From JANXVV01 sp038230975 (GTDB lineage Bacteria > Planctomycetota > Phycisphaerae > Tepidisphaerales > Tepidisphaeraceae): 17,305 bases of DNA. Shown here in pieces: positions 8,059 to 15,058 of this stretch; the stretch's first letter is position 1, and every line of letters starts with the position of its first letter. A program made the position numbers and the translations under genes. Below the pieces are notes generated by a model. The model ran no database searches. It saw nothing but the letters and a program-made list of their open reading frames with translations, and was not told the origin of the DNA. The stretch spans positions 1 through 17,305 of the forward strand of contig JBBRMF010000092.1 of NCBI GenBank assembly GCA_038230975.1, in the 5' to 3' direction.

Positions 8059-9458
8059 GTCGTGTCATTGTGATCGGCGGTGGGTTGGCGGGAATGGCGG
8101 CTGCGGTTTCGCTGGAAGCGGCGGGGGCGGTGGTGACCCTCATTGAAGCACGCCGCACACTCGGAGGGCGTGCAAGTTCCTTTGAAGATCCGCAAGGTGG
8201 GGATGATCTGGACAACTGCCAGCACGTGCTCCTGGGTTGCGGCACTAGCTGGATGGTTTTATATAAACGACTCGGGGTTTCATCGCTGATCAAATTTGAG
8301 CGGACGGTTTATTTCCGCGATGCCACCGGAACCCGGCATGATCTATGGGGCGTCGATGGCTGGCCCGCGCCGATCAATCTCGGCCCTTCACTCGCCACGT
8401 TTGATGCACTCACATGGGGCGAGCGTATTTCGTTTTCACTGGCCATGCTGGCGATGATGAAGCTCGGCCATGCCGGTCGCAATGATCTGGCCGATATGCC
8501 GTTTGGTCAATGGCTTGATGAACAGCATCAGTCGCCTTCGCTCATCAAGAAGTTTTATGATCCCATACTCATTAGCGCCCTGAACGAAGAATCGCGGCGC
8601 GCGAGTGCGCGATATGCGATACAAGTTTTTCAGGACGCGATGCTCGCCAATGCCGATGGGTACCTGGTGGGATTGCCGGCCTGCCCGCTCGGTCAGTTGT
8701 ACGAAAAAATTCCCTGTCGTGATGTTCGCCTCGCAACGCGCGTGAGCGAACTGCGATTCACCGGCCAACGTGCCACCGGCGTCACGCTGCAAAGTGGTGA
8801 ACTGCTGGATGCAGACGCGATCGTGCTGGCGACGAACTACCACTCCGTGATGCGCTGGGTCCCCGCAGATCTGATAGCGATCGACGCGCGGTTTGGCTCG
8901 CTCGAAAAACTGGAAAGCGTTCCCATTCTCGGCGTGCATCTGTGGTTTGATCGGCCGATCATGACCGAGTCACACGCGGCATTGATCGACGGTCCTCTTC
9001 AATGGCTCTTCCGAAAAGATGCTGAAGGCCGCGTGCTGCACGGCGTGATCAGTGCCGCTCGCGAATGGGCCAACGTGCCGAAAGAGGAATGCCTTCGCCA
9101 GTTTGAGAAACAGATTCGATCGCTGTTTCAAGCAGCCCGCGATGCCAAAATTCTGCGCGGCGTCGTGGTCGTCGAGAAGCGCGCTACTTTTTCACCGGTA
9201 CCGGGCAGCGATGAATGGCGACCTTTTCAGGGCCCGCCGCCAAACGGAATTGAAAACCTTTTCCTGGCCGGCGACTACACCCGAACCGGTTGGCCGGCCA
9301 CGATGGAGGGAGCCGTTCGCAGCGGCTATCTGGCCACGGAAGCGATCGCACGATCTCTCGATTTAAAGCAAACTGAGTTTTTGGTGCGGGACCTTCGCGT
9401 CCAATGGCCCGCTCGCCTGATGGGACTCAAACCAATCTCAGACCGTATGGGATTGTGA
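8055..9458 (+). CDS. hpnE: Hydroxysqualene dehydroxylase / squalene-associated FAD oxidoreductase HpnE
   Basis: FAD-dependent amine-oxidase-fold enzyme of 467 aa that reduces hydroxysqualene to squalene. The N-terminal FAD-binding motif is VIVIGGGLAGMAAA (4-17), followed by the acidic end of strand two and GGRASSF. DNCQHVLLGC (about 53-62) is a strong HpnE hallmark. The C-terminal FAD motif reads FLAGDYTRTGWPATMEGAVRSGY. ATG 8055 overlaps the hpnD stop (ATGA), with GAAGGCGG upstream. With hpnC and hpnD it completes FPP-to-squalene synthesis, which feeds hopanoids or other squalene-derived lipids; the cyclase must be elsewhere in the genome. It is the last gene of the operon and is followed by a terminator at 9501. 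Confidence 0.94.
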   Translation: MSRVIVIGGGLAGMAAAVSLEAAGAVVTLIEARRTLGGRASSFEDPQGGDDLDNCQHVLLGCGTSWMVLYKRLGVSSLIKFERTVYFRDATGTRHDLWGVDGWPAPINLGPSLATFDALTWGERISFSLAMLAMMKLGHAGRNDLADMPFGQWLDEQHQSPSLIKKFYDPILISALNEESRRASARYAIQVFQDAMLANADGYLVGLPACPLGQLYEKIPCRDVRLATRVSELRFTGQRATGVTLQSGELLDADAIVLATNYHSVMRWVPADLIAIDARFGSLEKLESVPILGVHLWFDRPIMTESHAALIDGPLQWLFRKDAEGRVLHGVISAAREWANVPKEECLRQFEKQIRSLFQAARDAKILRGVVVVEKRATFSPVPGSDEWRPFQGPPPNGIENLFLAGDYTRTGWPATMEGAVRSGYLATEAIARSLDLKQTEFLVRDLRVQWPARLMGLKPISDRMGL

Positions 9459-9500
9459 TCTTCGTAGTGTTCGATCAGGCGTGGTAATTTTTTTGGGTGG

Positions 9501-9526
9501 CGTGGGCGTCTTGCCCGCGTTTTCTT
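9501..9526 (+). terminator. Rho-independent terminator after hpnE
   Basis: A 7-bp stem (CGTGGGC at 9501-9507 with GCCCGCG at 9513-9519, one G-T pair), a 5-nt loop and TTTTCTT form a simple intrinsic terminator 43 nt after the hpnE stop. The core GTGGGCGTCTTGCCCGC resembles short GC-rich palindromes dispersed in planctomycete genomes (recollection, not searched). Confidence 0.6.
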
Positions 9527-9583
9527 CAGAAAAAAGCACGGGGCAGACGCTCATGTCGCCATTCTTCTCAACGTCAGCAATGG

Positions 9584-9607
9584 TTTAGCCCGACTTTCGC
9601 ACTTCGC
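9584..9607 (-). repeat. 24-bp sequence related to 13008-13031, inverted
   Basis: Read on the minus strand, this matches 13008-13031 at 20 of 24 positions; all four differences are transitions, and CGAAAGTCGGG is identical. The two copies face away from each other and bracket the mosaic galactosidase gene and the transposase remnant. It may be the end of a decayed insertion sequence or a dispersed repeat. A 14-bp palindrome (CAAAAATATTTTTG, 9614-9627) lies beside it. Confidence 0.45.
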
Positions 9608-9739
9608 TTTCCCCAAAAATATTTTTGCAGCCATTTCCCGCGACCTGGTGCGGCCGGCGTGGATTGACGATTTGAAGTTGGTGTAATGCAGACCTATGTT
9701 CGAGAAAATCGCTTGAATCGCCTGCCAGGGATGTCCGGG

Positions 9740-12268
9740 TCAGCGGCGAGTGCTAAAAACGTAGATGTCTTTGGCATGGAACGTCGGATCGTCGTACGCG
9801 CTCGTCCGCTCCACGTCGCCCATCACGACGCGCAGGTAGCGGGCGGCGACCGGCTCGAACGACGCGATGGTGTAGGAGGGGCCGAAGCTGTCGCCGGCCA
9901 CCTTTCGAAACGCCTTACCGTCTTCCGAAACTTCGAGGGTGTACGTCGAGCCCGGTGCGTACACCTTGTACGGCCACGGATTCGCGCCGGCCCCTTTGTG
10001 GTCGATCACCACCCGGTCGAGCCGGAGGGGCTTGCCGAAGTCGATCTCTACGTACTGCCCCGACGCCGCGTAGCTCCAGAACTCCGTCTTTGGGTCGCCG
10101 TCCAGCAGGTTCGCTAGCGGGTCGTCCTTCCTCGGCATCGTCGTGCGGACGGACCAGCCCTTGGGGTCGAGCGGCGTGAGCGAGGGACGCCGACCGGGGT
10201 GCGTCGCCCACCGCTCCTTGGGCTGCGGCATCGGCTCGTCGTCCGCCCTCACTTTGAGCATCGCGCACCCGTGCGGCGGCAGGTTGGCGGCAGTGTACCC
10301 GTCCCGCACTGCCCCAGCGGCCTTGTGCGTCCACAGGTCGCGCACCTGCGCCGCCCCCGGCGGCAGCCCCAGTTCCGTCCATTTCACGCCTACGGTCAGG
10401 GGCTTGGCCCCCGCGTTCAACAGGACGACCGCACGCGAGCCATCAGTCAATTCCCGCGACCAGACCTGCGCGTCCCCCTCTGCCCGGATTCGGCGGCCGG
10501 GCGTGCCCGCAGCGTCCTGGTCCACGGCGATGGCCTCGGTGTTCAGCAGCACGTAGCGGTCCCAGTCGTTGAGCGCCCTGAAGTCGTGGGACAGGTAGAG
10601 CGGCGCTCCCGCCACGCACCACAGGCTCATCTGGCTCTTGGCCTCCTCGTCGCCAACGAACCCGACCATCAGGTAGTCAGGGTTGTTCCAGCGCCCCTTG
10701 CCTGCCGGGCCGGGGTCGGCGACGGAGCCGAGGTTCTCCATGATCCTCGGCCATTCGCCGTTGATGTCTCCGCTGGTGCGCCATTCGTCTGCCCAGTCGC
10801 GCGGGCGGGCCTTCCACCCGGTGTTGATCGAGAAGGCAATGGGCCGCTTCACCCGCGCGGCGTGCGCGCGGAGCGAGCAGAACATGCGGGTGTACGGCTC
10901 GGTCCCCTTGGCCTCGTTCCAGTCATACCCGTCGAAGAAAAGGTGGTCGACCCCGCTGTCCGCGGCCCACGCGGCGTGTTGGTCGATCAGCCCGAGGCCG
11001 GTCACGGGCGGCTGCACCTTGCGGTCGCGGTTGTTCTGCGGGTAGTTGTCTGCGCCGCCGGTGCTGATCTCAGGAGCTAGGTAGAAGCCGAGCTTCAGCC
11101 CCTTGGCGTGCAGGTAGTCGGCCAGCGGGCGGATGCCGCCGGGGTAGTTCTTCGGATCGACGTGCGGGTCGCCGGGCTTGTAGGCCTGCCCGCCGTCGTA
11201 CTGGCCGTCTTCGGTCCAGTACCACCACCGGCGGTCAGAGTCGTTGCCCCACCACCCGCCGTCGATGCGGAGGGTCGTGTACCCCGCGTCCCGCAGTCCT
11301 GAGGCCGCGAAAGCGTCGCCCATTTTGCGCAGTAGCTTGTCGCCGTGGCGGGCGAGGAAAAAGTTGTAGGTGGACCAGCCCATGCCGGGCGTGGGCAACG
11401 GCGTGTCGACGGTCGGGCGGGGCGCGTTTCCGGTCGTCGCGTCGACCTTCTTGGGTTCGAGCGCTTTGATCGCCGCGTACCAAGCATCGCCCACCTGCGT
11501 GTAACCTTCCGAAGCGGAGTGGACCCTGTCGCTCAATTGCGACAGGGTGATCGCAGACATCTGGCCGCACCACAAGATATTCCGTCCCTGACCAGCCAGG
11601 GCAGTGACCTTCGCCATCAGGCCGTCATAAGCGAGCAGTGCTTTGTCGACGTTATCCTCGGTCTTGCCGCCCCAAGCAAGGTTGTTGCTTCCGATCATCA
11701 GCAGGATCAGATCGGGCTGGTAGGCGGGCAGCGCCACATCCACCACAGAGTCGCGGAGATATTCGATCCGCTGTCCCGGCCAGCCCTCGTGCAGAGGTTT
11801 AGTCATACCCGTCGAATTGGTGCCCACCCGGCCGATCATTTGCACCTGATACCCATCGGCACCGAGGTTATGTAGCAACTGCTTGCGGTAGCCACCGCCG
11901 ATTGGATAACCGAAGGAGCTCGAATTGTCGGTGTCCTGGGCATGAATTCCGCTGGTGGTTCCGGAACAGGTGGCATCCACGCTGCCATTGCTCCTGGTGA
12001 GAGGGGCACCCGAGGAACGGACCAGAACGCCATTATTGAGCGGGTTGGCCACTTTGAGGCCGCTCAGCAGGTTGCCTCCGACCTTGCGATTCAGCTTGGT
12101 GCAGTCGCCTTTATATCCGCCCTGGATCCAGTCCCGGGTACCCTCGGCGGTTAGGTCAACCGCCTTGGGTGCCACCTCAATCCACCCTGCGAGTTCCGCT
12201 GCGGATGCACTGTCGGCGGAGGTCATTAACAAGACGAACAGGAGCAGCGTCGTCGCGCGTATAGTCAT
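9740..12268 (-). CDS. Secreted mosaic hydrolase: SGNH-like + GH27 alpha-galactosidase-like + discoidin domain
   Basis: Exported 842-aa protein. Residues 1-23 are a signal peptide (cut after SASA). Residues 25-117 are a Ser/Gly-rich segment of unknown fold. Residues 118-270 resemble an SGNH/GDSL hydrolase: GYPIGGGYRKQLL, HEGWPGQRIE, QPDLILLMIGSNN (block III) and Asp247-R-V-His250 (block V); block I is degenerate (DNSSSFGY in place of GDSIT-F-GY). A linker (271-290) leads to a GH27 domain: TPGMGWSTYNFF, IDGGWW, NYPGGIRPLADYLHAKGLKL, HLFFDGYD with likely nucleophile Asp446, and WRTSGDI with likely acid/base Asp501. The C-terminal beta domain (about 590-676) and an F5/8 type C carbohydrate-binding domain (about 706-840) follow. 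AAAGG 8 nt upstream supports the ATG. Probable role: removal of alpha-linked galactose from polysaccharides outside the cytoplasm. Whether the esterase part works is uncertain. Confidence 0.85.
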   Translation of the reverse strand: MTIRATTLLLFVLLMTSADSASAAELAGWIEVAPKAVDLTAEGTRDWIQGGYKGDCTKLNRKVGGNLLSGLKVANPLNNGVLVRSSGAPLTRSNGSVDATCSGTTSGIHAQDTDNSSSFGYPIGGGYRKQLLHNLGADGYQVQMIGRVGTNSTGMTKPLHEGWPGQRIEYLRDSVVDVALPAYQPDLILLMIGSNNLAWGGKTEDNVDKALLAYDGLMAKVTALAGQGRNILWCGQMSAITLSQLSDRVHSASEGYTQVGDAWYAAIKALEPKKVDATTGNAPRPTVDTPLPTPGMGWSTYNFFLARHGDKLLRKMGDAFAASGLRDAGYTTLRIDGGWWGNDSDRRWWYWTEDGQYDGGQAYKPGDPHVDPKNYPGGIRPLADYLHAKGLKLGFYLAPEISTGGADNYPQNNRDRKVQPPVTGLGLIDQHAAWAADSGVDHLFFDGYDWNEAKGTEPYTRMFCSLRAHAARVKRPIAFSINTGWKARPRDWADEWRTSGDINGEWPRIMENLGSVADPGPAGKGRWNNPDYLMVGFVGDEEAKSQMSLWCVAGAPLYLSHDFRALNDWDRYVLLNTEAIAVDQDAAGTPGRRIRAEGDAQVWSRELTDGSRAVVLLNAGAKPLTVGVKWTELGLPPGAAQVRDLWTHKAAGAVRDGYTAANLPPHGCAMLKVRADDEPMPQPKERWATHPGRRPSLTPLDPKGWSVRTTMPRKDDPLANLLDGDPKTEFWSYAASGQYVEIDFGKPLRLDRVVIDHKGAGANPWPYKVYAPGSTYTLEVSEDGKAFRKVAGDSFGPSYTIASFEPVAARYLRVVMGDVERTSAYDDPTFHAKDIYVFSTRR

Positions 12269-12388
12269 GGGAACAACCTTTCAGGTTCAGGGCGTTTGGG
12301 TAGCGTTCTCTCTGGATCGTACCGCGTTCGACGGATGATGTGGCCCGGCGCGAATATGCTTAATCAATCAGGTTGCTTCTATCCGGCA

Positions 12389-12408
12389 AATTGGCCAACT
12401 TGCCAATT
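12389..12408. repeat. 7-bp perfect inverted repeat upstream of the mosaic gene
   Basis: AATTGGC-CAACTT-GCCAATT is a perfect 7-bp inverted repeat with a 6-nt centre, about 120 nt upstream of the mosaic gene's start. It could be an operator or insertion-sequence debris. The rest of 12269-12540 shows no gene and no convincing promoter; a broken GC-rich palindrome (GGCACGGGCATCCCTGTGAGCC) lies near 12478-12501. Confidence 0.3.
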
Positions 12409-12540
12409 AGCTTCGTCGTGCGGCGTCGAATAATCCGGCCGTTAGTAGGTCTTTGAGTTGGTCTTAAAATCGGGCGACGGCACGGGCATCCCTGTGAGCC
12501 GGGCGGTTTTCGAATTGGTCGCTCGTGTGCATTATTCGTG

Positions 12541-12951
12541 ACCCTCCGCAAACCCGCCCCCGGCGAGCCGGCGAACCGCACAACCTTTACCGCGAAGCTC
12601 GACAAAGCCGCGTGGAAGAAAGCACTGGACCGCGATGGCTGCCATGTGCTGCGCGCCCACGTGCCTTGGGAACAGTGACCGGCGGAAATGGAACGCAAGT
12701 CGCCGGTCCTCTGGGAATGGTACATGCAACTGGTACGGGTGGACGAATCGCTTAAGATTCTCAAGAGCGATTTCGATCTGTGTCCCATCCATCACCAGAT
12801 CGAGACGAGAGTAGAGGCGCATATCCTGGTGGCGTTCCTCGGCTACTGCCTCACGATGACGCCGTGGATGACGCTGTCCTCCCAGCAACCGCCGCGTATC
12901 CAAGACGGCACAGTGGAGATGGCAACAGCGGCGGATCACCCAAAAATGTAG
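12541..12951 (+). pseudogene. Remnant of a DDE transposase (IS4/IS1634-like C-terminal part)
   Basis: One frame reads as the end of an IS4/IS1634-class transposase but is broken. From 12541 it encodes a Lys-rich stretch ending AWKKALDRDGCHVLRAHV, then hits TGA at 12676-12678. It continues in the same frame with LWEWYMQLVRVDESLKILKS, then PIHHQIETRVEAHILVAFL and GYCL, the usual region around the catalytic Glu and the following helix. The N-terminal two-thirds, including the first two catalytic Asp residues, are missing. After about 12870 the similarity fades or moves to other frames. No clean terminal repeats or target duplications remain. An old, inactive insertion between the mosaic hydrolase gene and the alcohol dehydrogenase; the exact IS family is uncertain. 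Confidence 0.7.
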
Positions 12952-13007
12952 TGCAGACTCTCTGGGTCAAAACCACGTTTACAATGCCGGGAACGAATGT
13001 CGGCGCG

Positions 13008-13031
13008 GCAAAGTACGAAAGTCGGGTTAGA
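13008..13031 (+). repeat. 24-bp sequence related to 9584-9607
   Basis: Partner of the inverted copy at 9584-9607 (20 of 24 positions equal). It lies about 60 nt after the transposase remnant and overlaps the alcohol dehydrogenase stop codon (13027-13029), so any element boundary here would be right at the end of that gene. Confidence 0.45.
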
Positions 13032-14160
13032 ACGCCGCGCCATACAGTGACAGCATTTCCGTTTCACCGGCGGCTCTGGGGTTGAACGTCGCCGTCCATT
13101 GGGTCGCTGCGTCGGCCGCGAGCATCGCCAGGGCATCTTCCGGAATATCATGGTCGGATAAACGACGACGGATGTGACCGGCATCCAGTAGTTGTTCAAT
13201 TCGCTCGGCCAAGTCGCGACCGCTGATTCCAAGGACCGCGACATATGGATCATTCTCCATCGAGTTGAAGCGCACGACATGAGGAAGCATAAGCCCCACG
13301 GCAAAACCATGGGCGACACCGAAGTGGGAGGTCAGCGGATTGGCCAGCGCATGAGCCGCGCCGAGCATGCTATTTTCAATGGCACAGCCGGCCAGATGAG
13401 CGCCAAGTAGCATGTCCGCCCGAGCCTGATCATCCGTTCGATCGATCAGTGATCGTTCAAAGCTTCCATCCAGCAGTCGCCACGCTTGCGAGGAGAATTT
13501 AAGTGACGTTTCGTTGCGCTTGGTGGTGACCGCCGTTTCCACGGTGTGGGCGATCGCGTCGATCCCCGTGGCGGCGGCCACGCGCGGCGGTTGGGTGGAA
13601 GTGAGTGAAGAATCGAGAATCGCCACGCGTGCCGTCGCCTTCACATCGCCGCAGGCCATTTTCTGATGGGTTACGGGATCGGTAATCAGCGCGAAGGATT
13701 GTGCTTCACTCCCCGTGCCGGCGGTGGTCGGGATGGCGATCATCGGAAGCATCGGCTGCGCGGCTTTGTTAACCCCCCAGTAATCTTGAATCTTTCCGCC
13801 GTTGGTGAACAGAAAGTTGATGCCTTTGGCACAGTCCATCGAGCTTCCACCCCCGAGCCCGATGATGAAATCGGGCTTGAATTCCCTGGCAATGCGAAGG
13901 CCCTTGCCGACGATCTCAGTGGTCGGGTTCTCTTCCACTTCATCGAACACGCGCACCACCAAACCTGAGCGATAGAGCGTCCGCACGGCCTGCGCCTCAT
14001 GTCCGGCCTTACGAATCCCCGGGTCGGTCACCAGCAACACGCGCGTGGCTCCTTCCTCCCGTGCGATGCTACCGAGCGTTTCCAACGCGCCGGGCGCGAA
14101 GACAACTTTCACCCGTGAACCTGAGATACTGATGGGAGTCAAACTCTCTGGAATACTCAT
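13027..14160 (-). CDS. Iron-containing (group III) alcohol dehydrogenase
   Basis: Cytoplasmic NAD(P)-dependent alcohol/aldehyde oxidoreductase of 377 aa, normal for the family. Seen: the nucleotide-binding GGGSSMD (103-109) and TTAGTGSE (145-152), then the metal-binding set Asp201 and His205 (GIDAIAH), His270 (LGAAHALANPL) and His284 (FGVAHG). All four expected metal ligands are present; the extra His seen in HALAHP of many relatives is Asn here. Substrate cannot be told from sequence: butanol, propanediol, glycerol and lactaldehyde enzymes share these motifs. ATG 14160 is chosen over an in-frame start at 14238, because the added residues look non-coding; the ribosome-binding site is weak (GGCGAG). 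It is transcribed alone, with structured DNA upstream. Rex control is possible by analogy only. Confidence 0.93.
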   Translation of the reverse strand: MSIPESLTPISISGSRVKVVFAPGALETLGSIAREEGATRVLLVTDPGIRKAGHEAQAVRTLYRSGLVVRVFDEVEENPTTEIVGKGLRIAREFKPDFIIGLGGGSSMDCAKGINFLFTNGGKIQDYWGVNKAAQPMLPMIAIPTTAGTGSEAQSFALITDPVTHQKMACGDVKATARVAILDSSLTSTQPPRVAAATGIDAIAHTVETAVTTKRNETSLKFSSQAWRLLDGSFERSLIDRTDDQARADMLLGAHLAGCAIENSMLGAAHALANPLTSHFGVAHGFAVGLMLPHVVRFNSMENDPYVAVLGISGRDLAERIEQLLDAGHIRRRLSDHDIPEDALAMLAADAATQWTATFNPRAAGETEMLSLYGAAF

Positions 14161-14325
14161 GCGCGATACTCGCCAGACGGTGCCTAAATCAATGGTGGGG
14201 ACCCGAGGTCCGACTCCTCTAATACTACGCCACCACATCCGCGTTCACAACAAAACGGAGCGATGCAGGATCGTTTGTAAGAAGACCGCACGCATAACGT
14301 CCTTGAATCAACGAGATGTCGGGGC

Positions 14326-14355
14326 AATGCAACAAAATGCGACAAAATGCAACAG
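14326..14355. repeat. Three 10-bp tandem units (AATGCRACAA)
   Basis: AATGCAACAA, AATGCGACAA and AATGCAACAG follow each other without gaps. The period equals about one helical turn, so all units face the same side of the DNA. They lie 166-195 nt upstream of the alcohol dehydrogenase start, so a regulator array is possible; chance or replication slippage is the alternative. Confidence 0.6.
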
Positions 14356-14500
14356 TTTCAGGGGCCGGCAAAAGGGAAGATAAACGGCATGGATTGATCC
14401 GGAAAGCGGAAATGTCCTAGTTATGGGCGGGGTGGCGTGTATTTTTAAGCAAAAAGTACGCCGTCCACGAAAAACGTTGCGTTCACGAATAAATGTATAG

Positions 14501-14551
14501 AAGGGGGCCACCATTCATTAATCAATCTTCATAAGAAATAGTGGCCCCTTT
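14501..14551. repeat. 15-bp inverted repeat with 21-nt loop
   Basis: AAGGGGGCCACCATT (14501-14515) pairs with AATAGTGGCCCCTTT (14537-14551) at 13 of 15 positions, and the other two allow wobble on one strand. The AT-rich centre is 21 nt. No gene ends here, so a terminator role is unlikely; it looks like a tiny mobile-element relic or a structured RNA piece. Confidence 0.55.
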
Positions 14552-14665
14552 GTTTGTGTGCTGCGGTGGAATTGATCTCGATTTCTGTTTGTTGGGGTGA
14601 GCTTGCCCACCATCCATCCCACTTGGCAAATTGGCGAGCGAGTACACCCACCCTAAGGCACGAAA

Positions 14666-14682
14666 ATCGCCACTCTGGCGAT
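14666..14682 (-). repeat. 7-bp perfect hairpin, terminator-like on the minus strand
   Basis: ATCGCCA-CTC-TGGCGAT is a perfect 7-bp inverted repeat with a 3-nt loop. Read on the minus strand it is followed by TTTTCG, giving a terminator-like shape, but no minus-strand gene ends nearby. It may be another dispersed palindrome. Confidence 0.35.
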
Positions 14683-14742
14683 ATGCCAAACTGAAACCGC
14701 TCTAGGTTTGTTGGGTGCGTGACAAGATCGACGGGTATTATC

Positions 14743-14852
14743 CCCTCTCCTGGTACTCCGGGGGAGGGAGGGGTGGGGGTCTTTTTCGATAAATTGACGT
14801 GGTTCAGCGGATTTCCCCCACCCCAACCCTCCCCCGGAGTACCGGGAGAGGG
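14743..14852. repeat. Large REP/REPIN-like inverted repeat with 37/38-bp arms
   Basis: Arms 14743-14779 and 14815-14852 are inverted copies that differ only at one substitution and one short A/TT difference; the loop is 35 nt. Each arm also carries an internal palindrome (CCCTCTCC...GGTACTCCGGGGGAGGG). The loop begins TCTTTTTCG, as does the tail of the hairpin at 2201-2265, so at least two members of one family are in this window. The structure resembles REP doublets (REPINs) moved by RAYT transposases. No such transposase is in the window. Confidence 0.75.
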
Positions 14853-14995
14853 AGAAATCGGGTACGCCGGAACTGTCACACACCCAGGTTTGTTATGTAC
14901 GCCAAATACAGATGGCGGAAAATACATATTTTTGAAAAATTTTCACCTGCGCGGCGGGTGATTTTGAATTGGACTGTGACCTTCTTAACGGTATC

Positions 14996-15008
14996 GTAGA
15001 ATTTCGCA
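14996..15008 (+). promoter_or_regulatory. Possible promoter element shared with 16503-16515
   Basis: GTAGAATTTCGCA contains TAGAAT, a plausible -10, about 57 nt before the esterase start. The same 13-mer occurs upstream of the zinc-ribbon gene at 16503-16515. No good -35 is seen. Confidence 0.3.
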
Positions 15009-15058
15009 TCAACTTGATATCTTCTGCTCATACGGGCCTTATGAAGGAAACTGGATTC

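Larger units (their letters stand above)
14161..15058. other. Long gene-free region rich in repeats and hairpins
   Basis: About 900 nt between the divergent alcohol dehydrogenase and esterase genes. No open frame here has recognisable protein features. It holds three 10-bp tandem units (14326-14355), a hairpin with a T/A-rich stem (14434-14462: GGCGT...TTTTT-AAGC-AAAAA...ACGCC), a 15-bp long-loop inverted repeat (14501-14551), a 7-bp perfect hairpin (14666-14682) and a large REP-type inverted repeat (14743-14852). The density suggests a landing site for small repeat elements. Confidence 0.6.

Noticed and set aside
9682..9693. TGTAATGCAGAC resembles TGTAGTGCAGAC at 12947-12958
   Set aside because: Eleven of twelve bases match in direct orientation, which does not agree with the inverted 24-mers nearby; too short to support an element boundary alone.
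10199..11080. A 293-residue plus-strand open frame inside the mosaic hydrolase gene
   Set aside because: Its sequence is low in hydrophobic pattern and dominated by Arg/Val/Pro; it mirrors the very high GC3 of the GH27-coding strand, which removes stop codons from the opposite strand.
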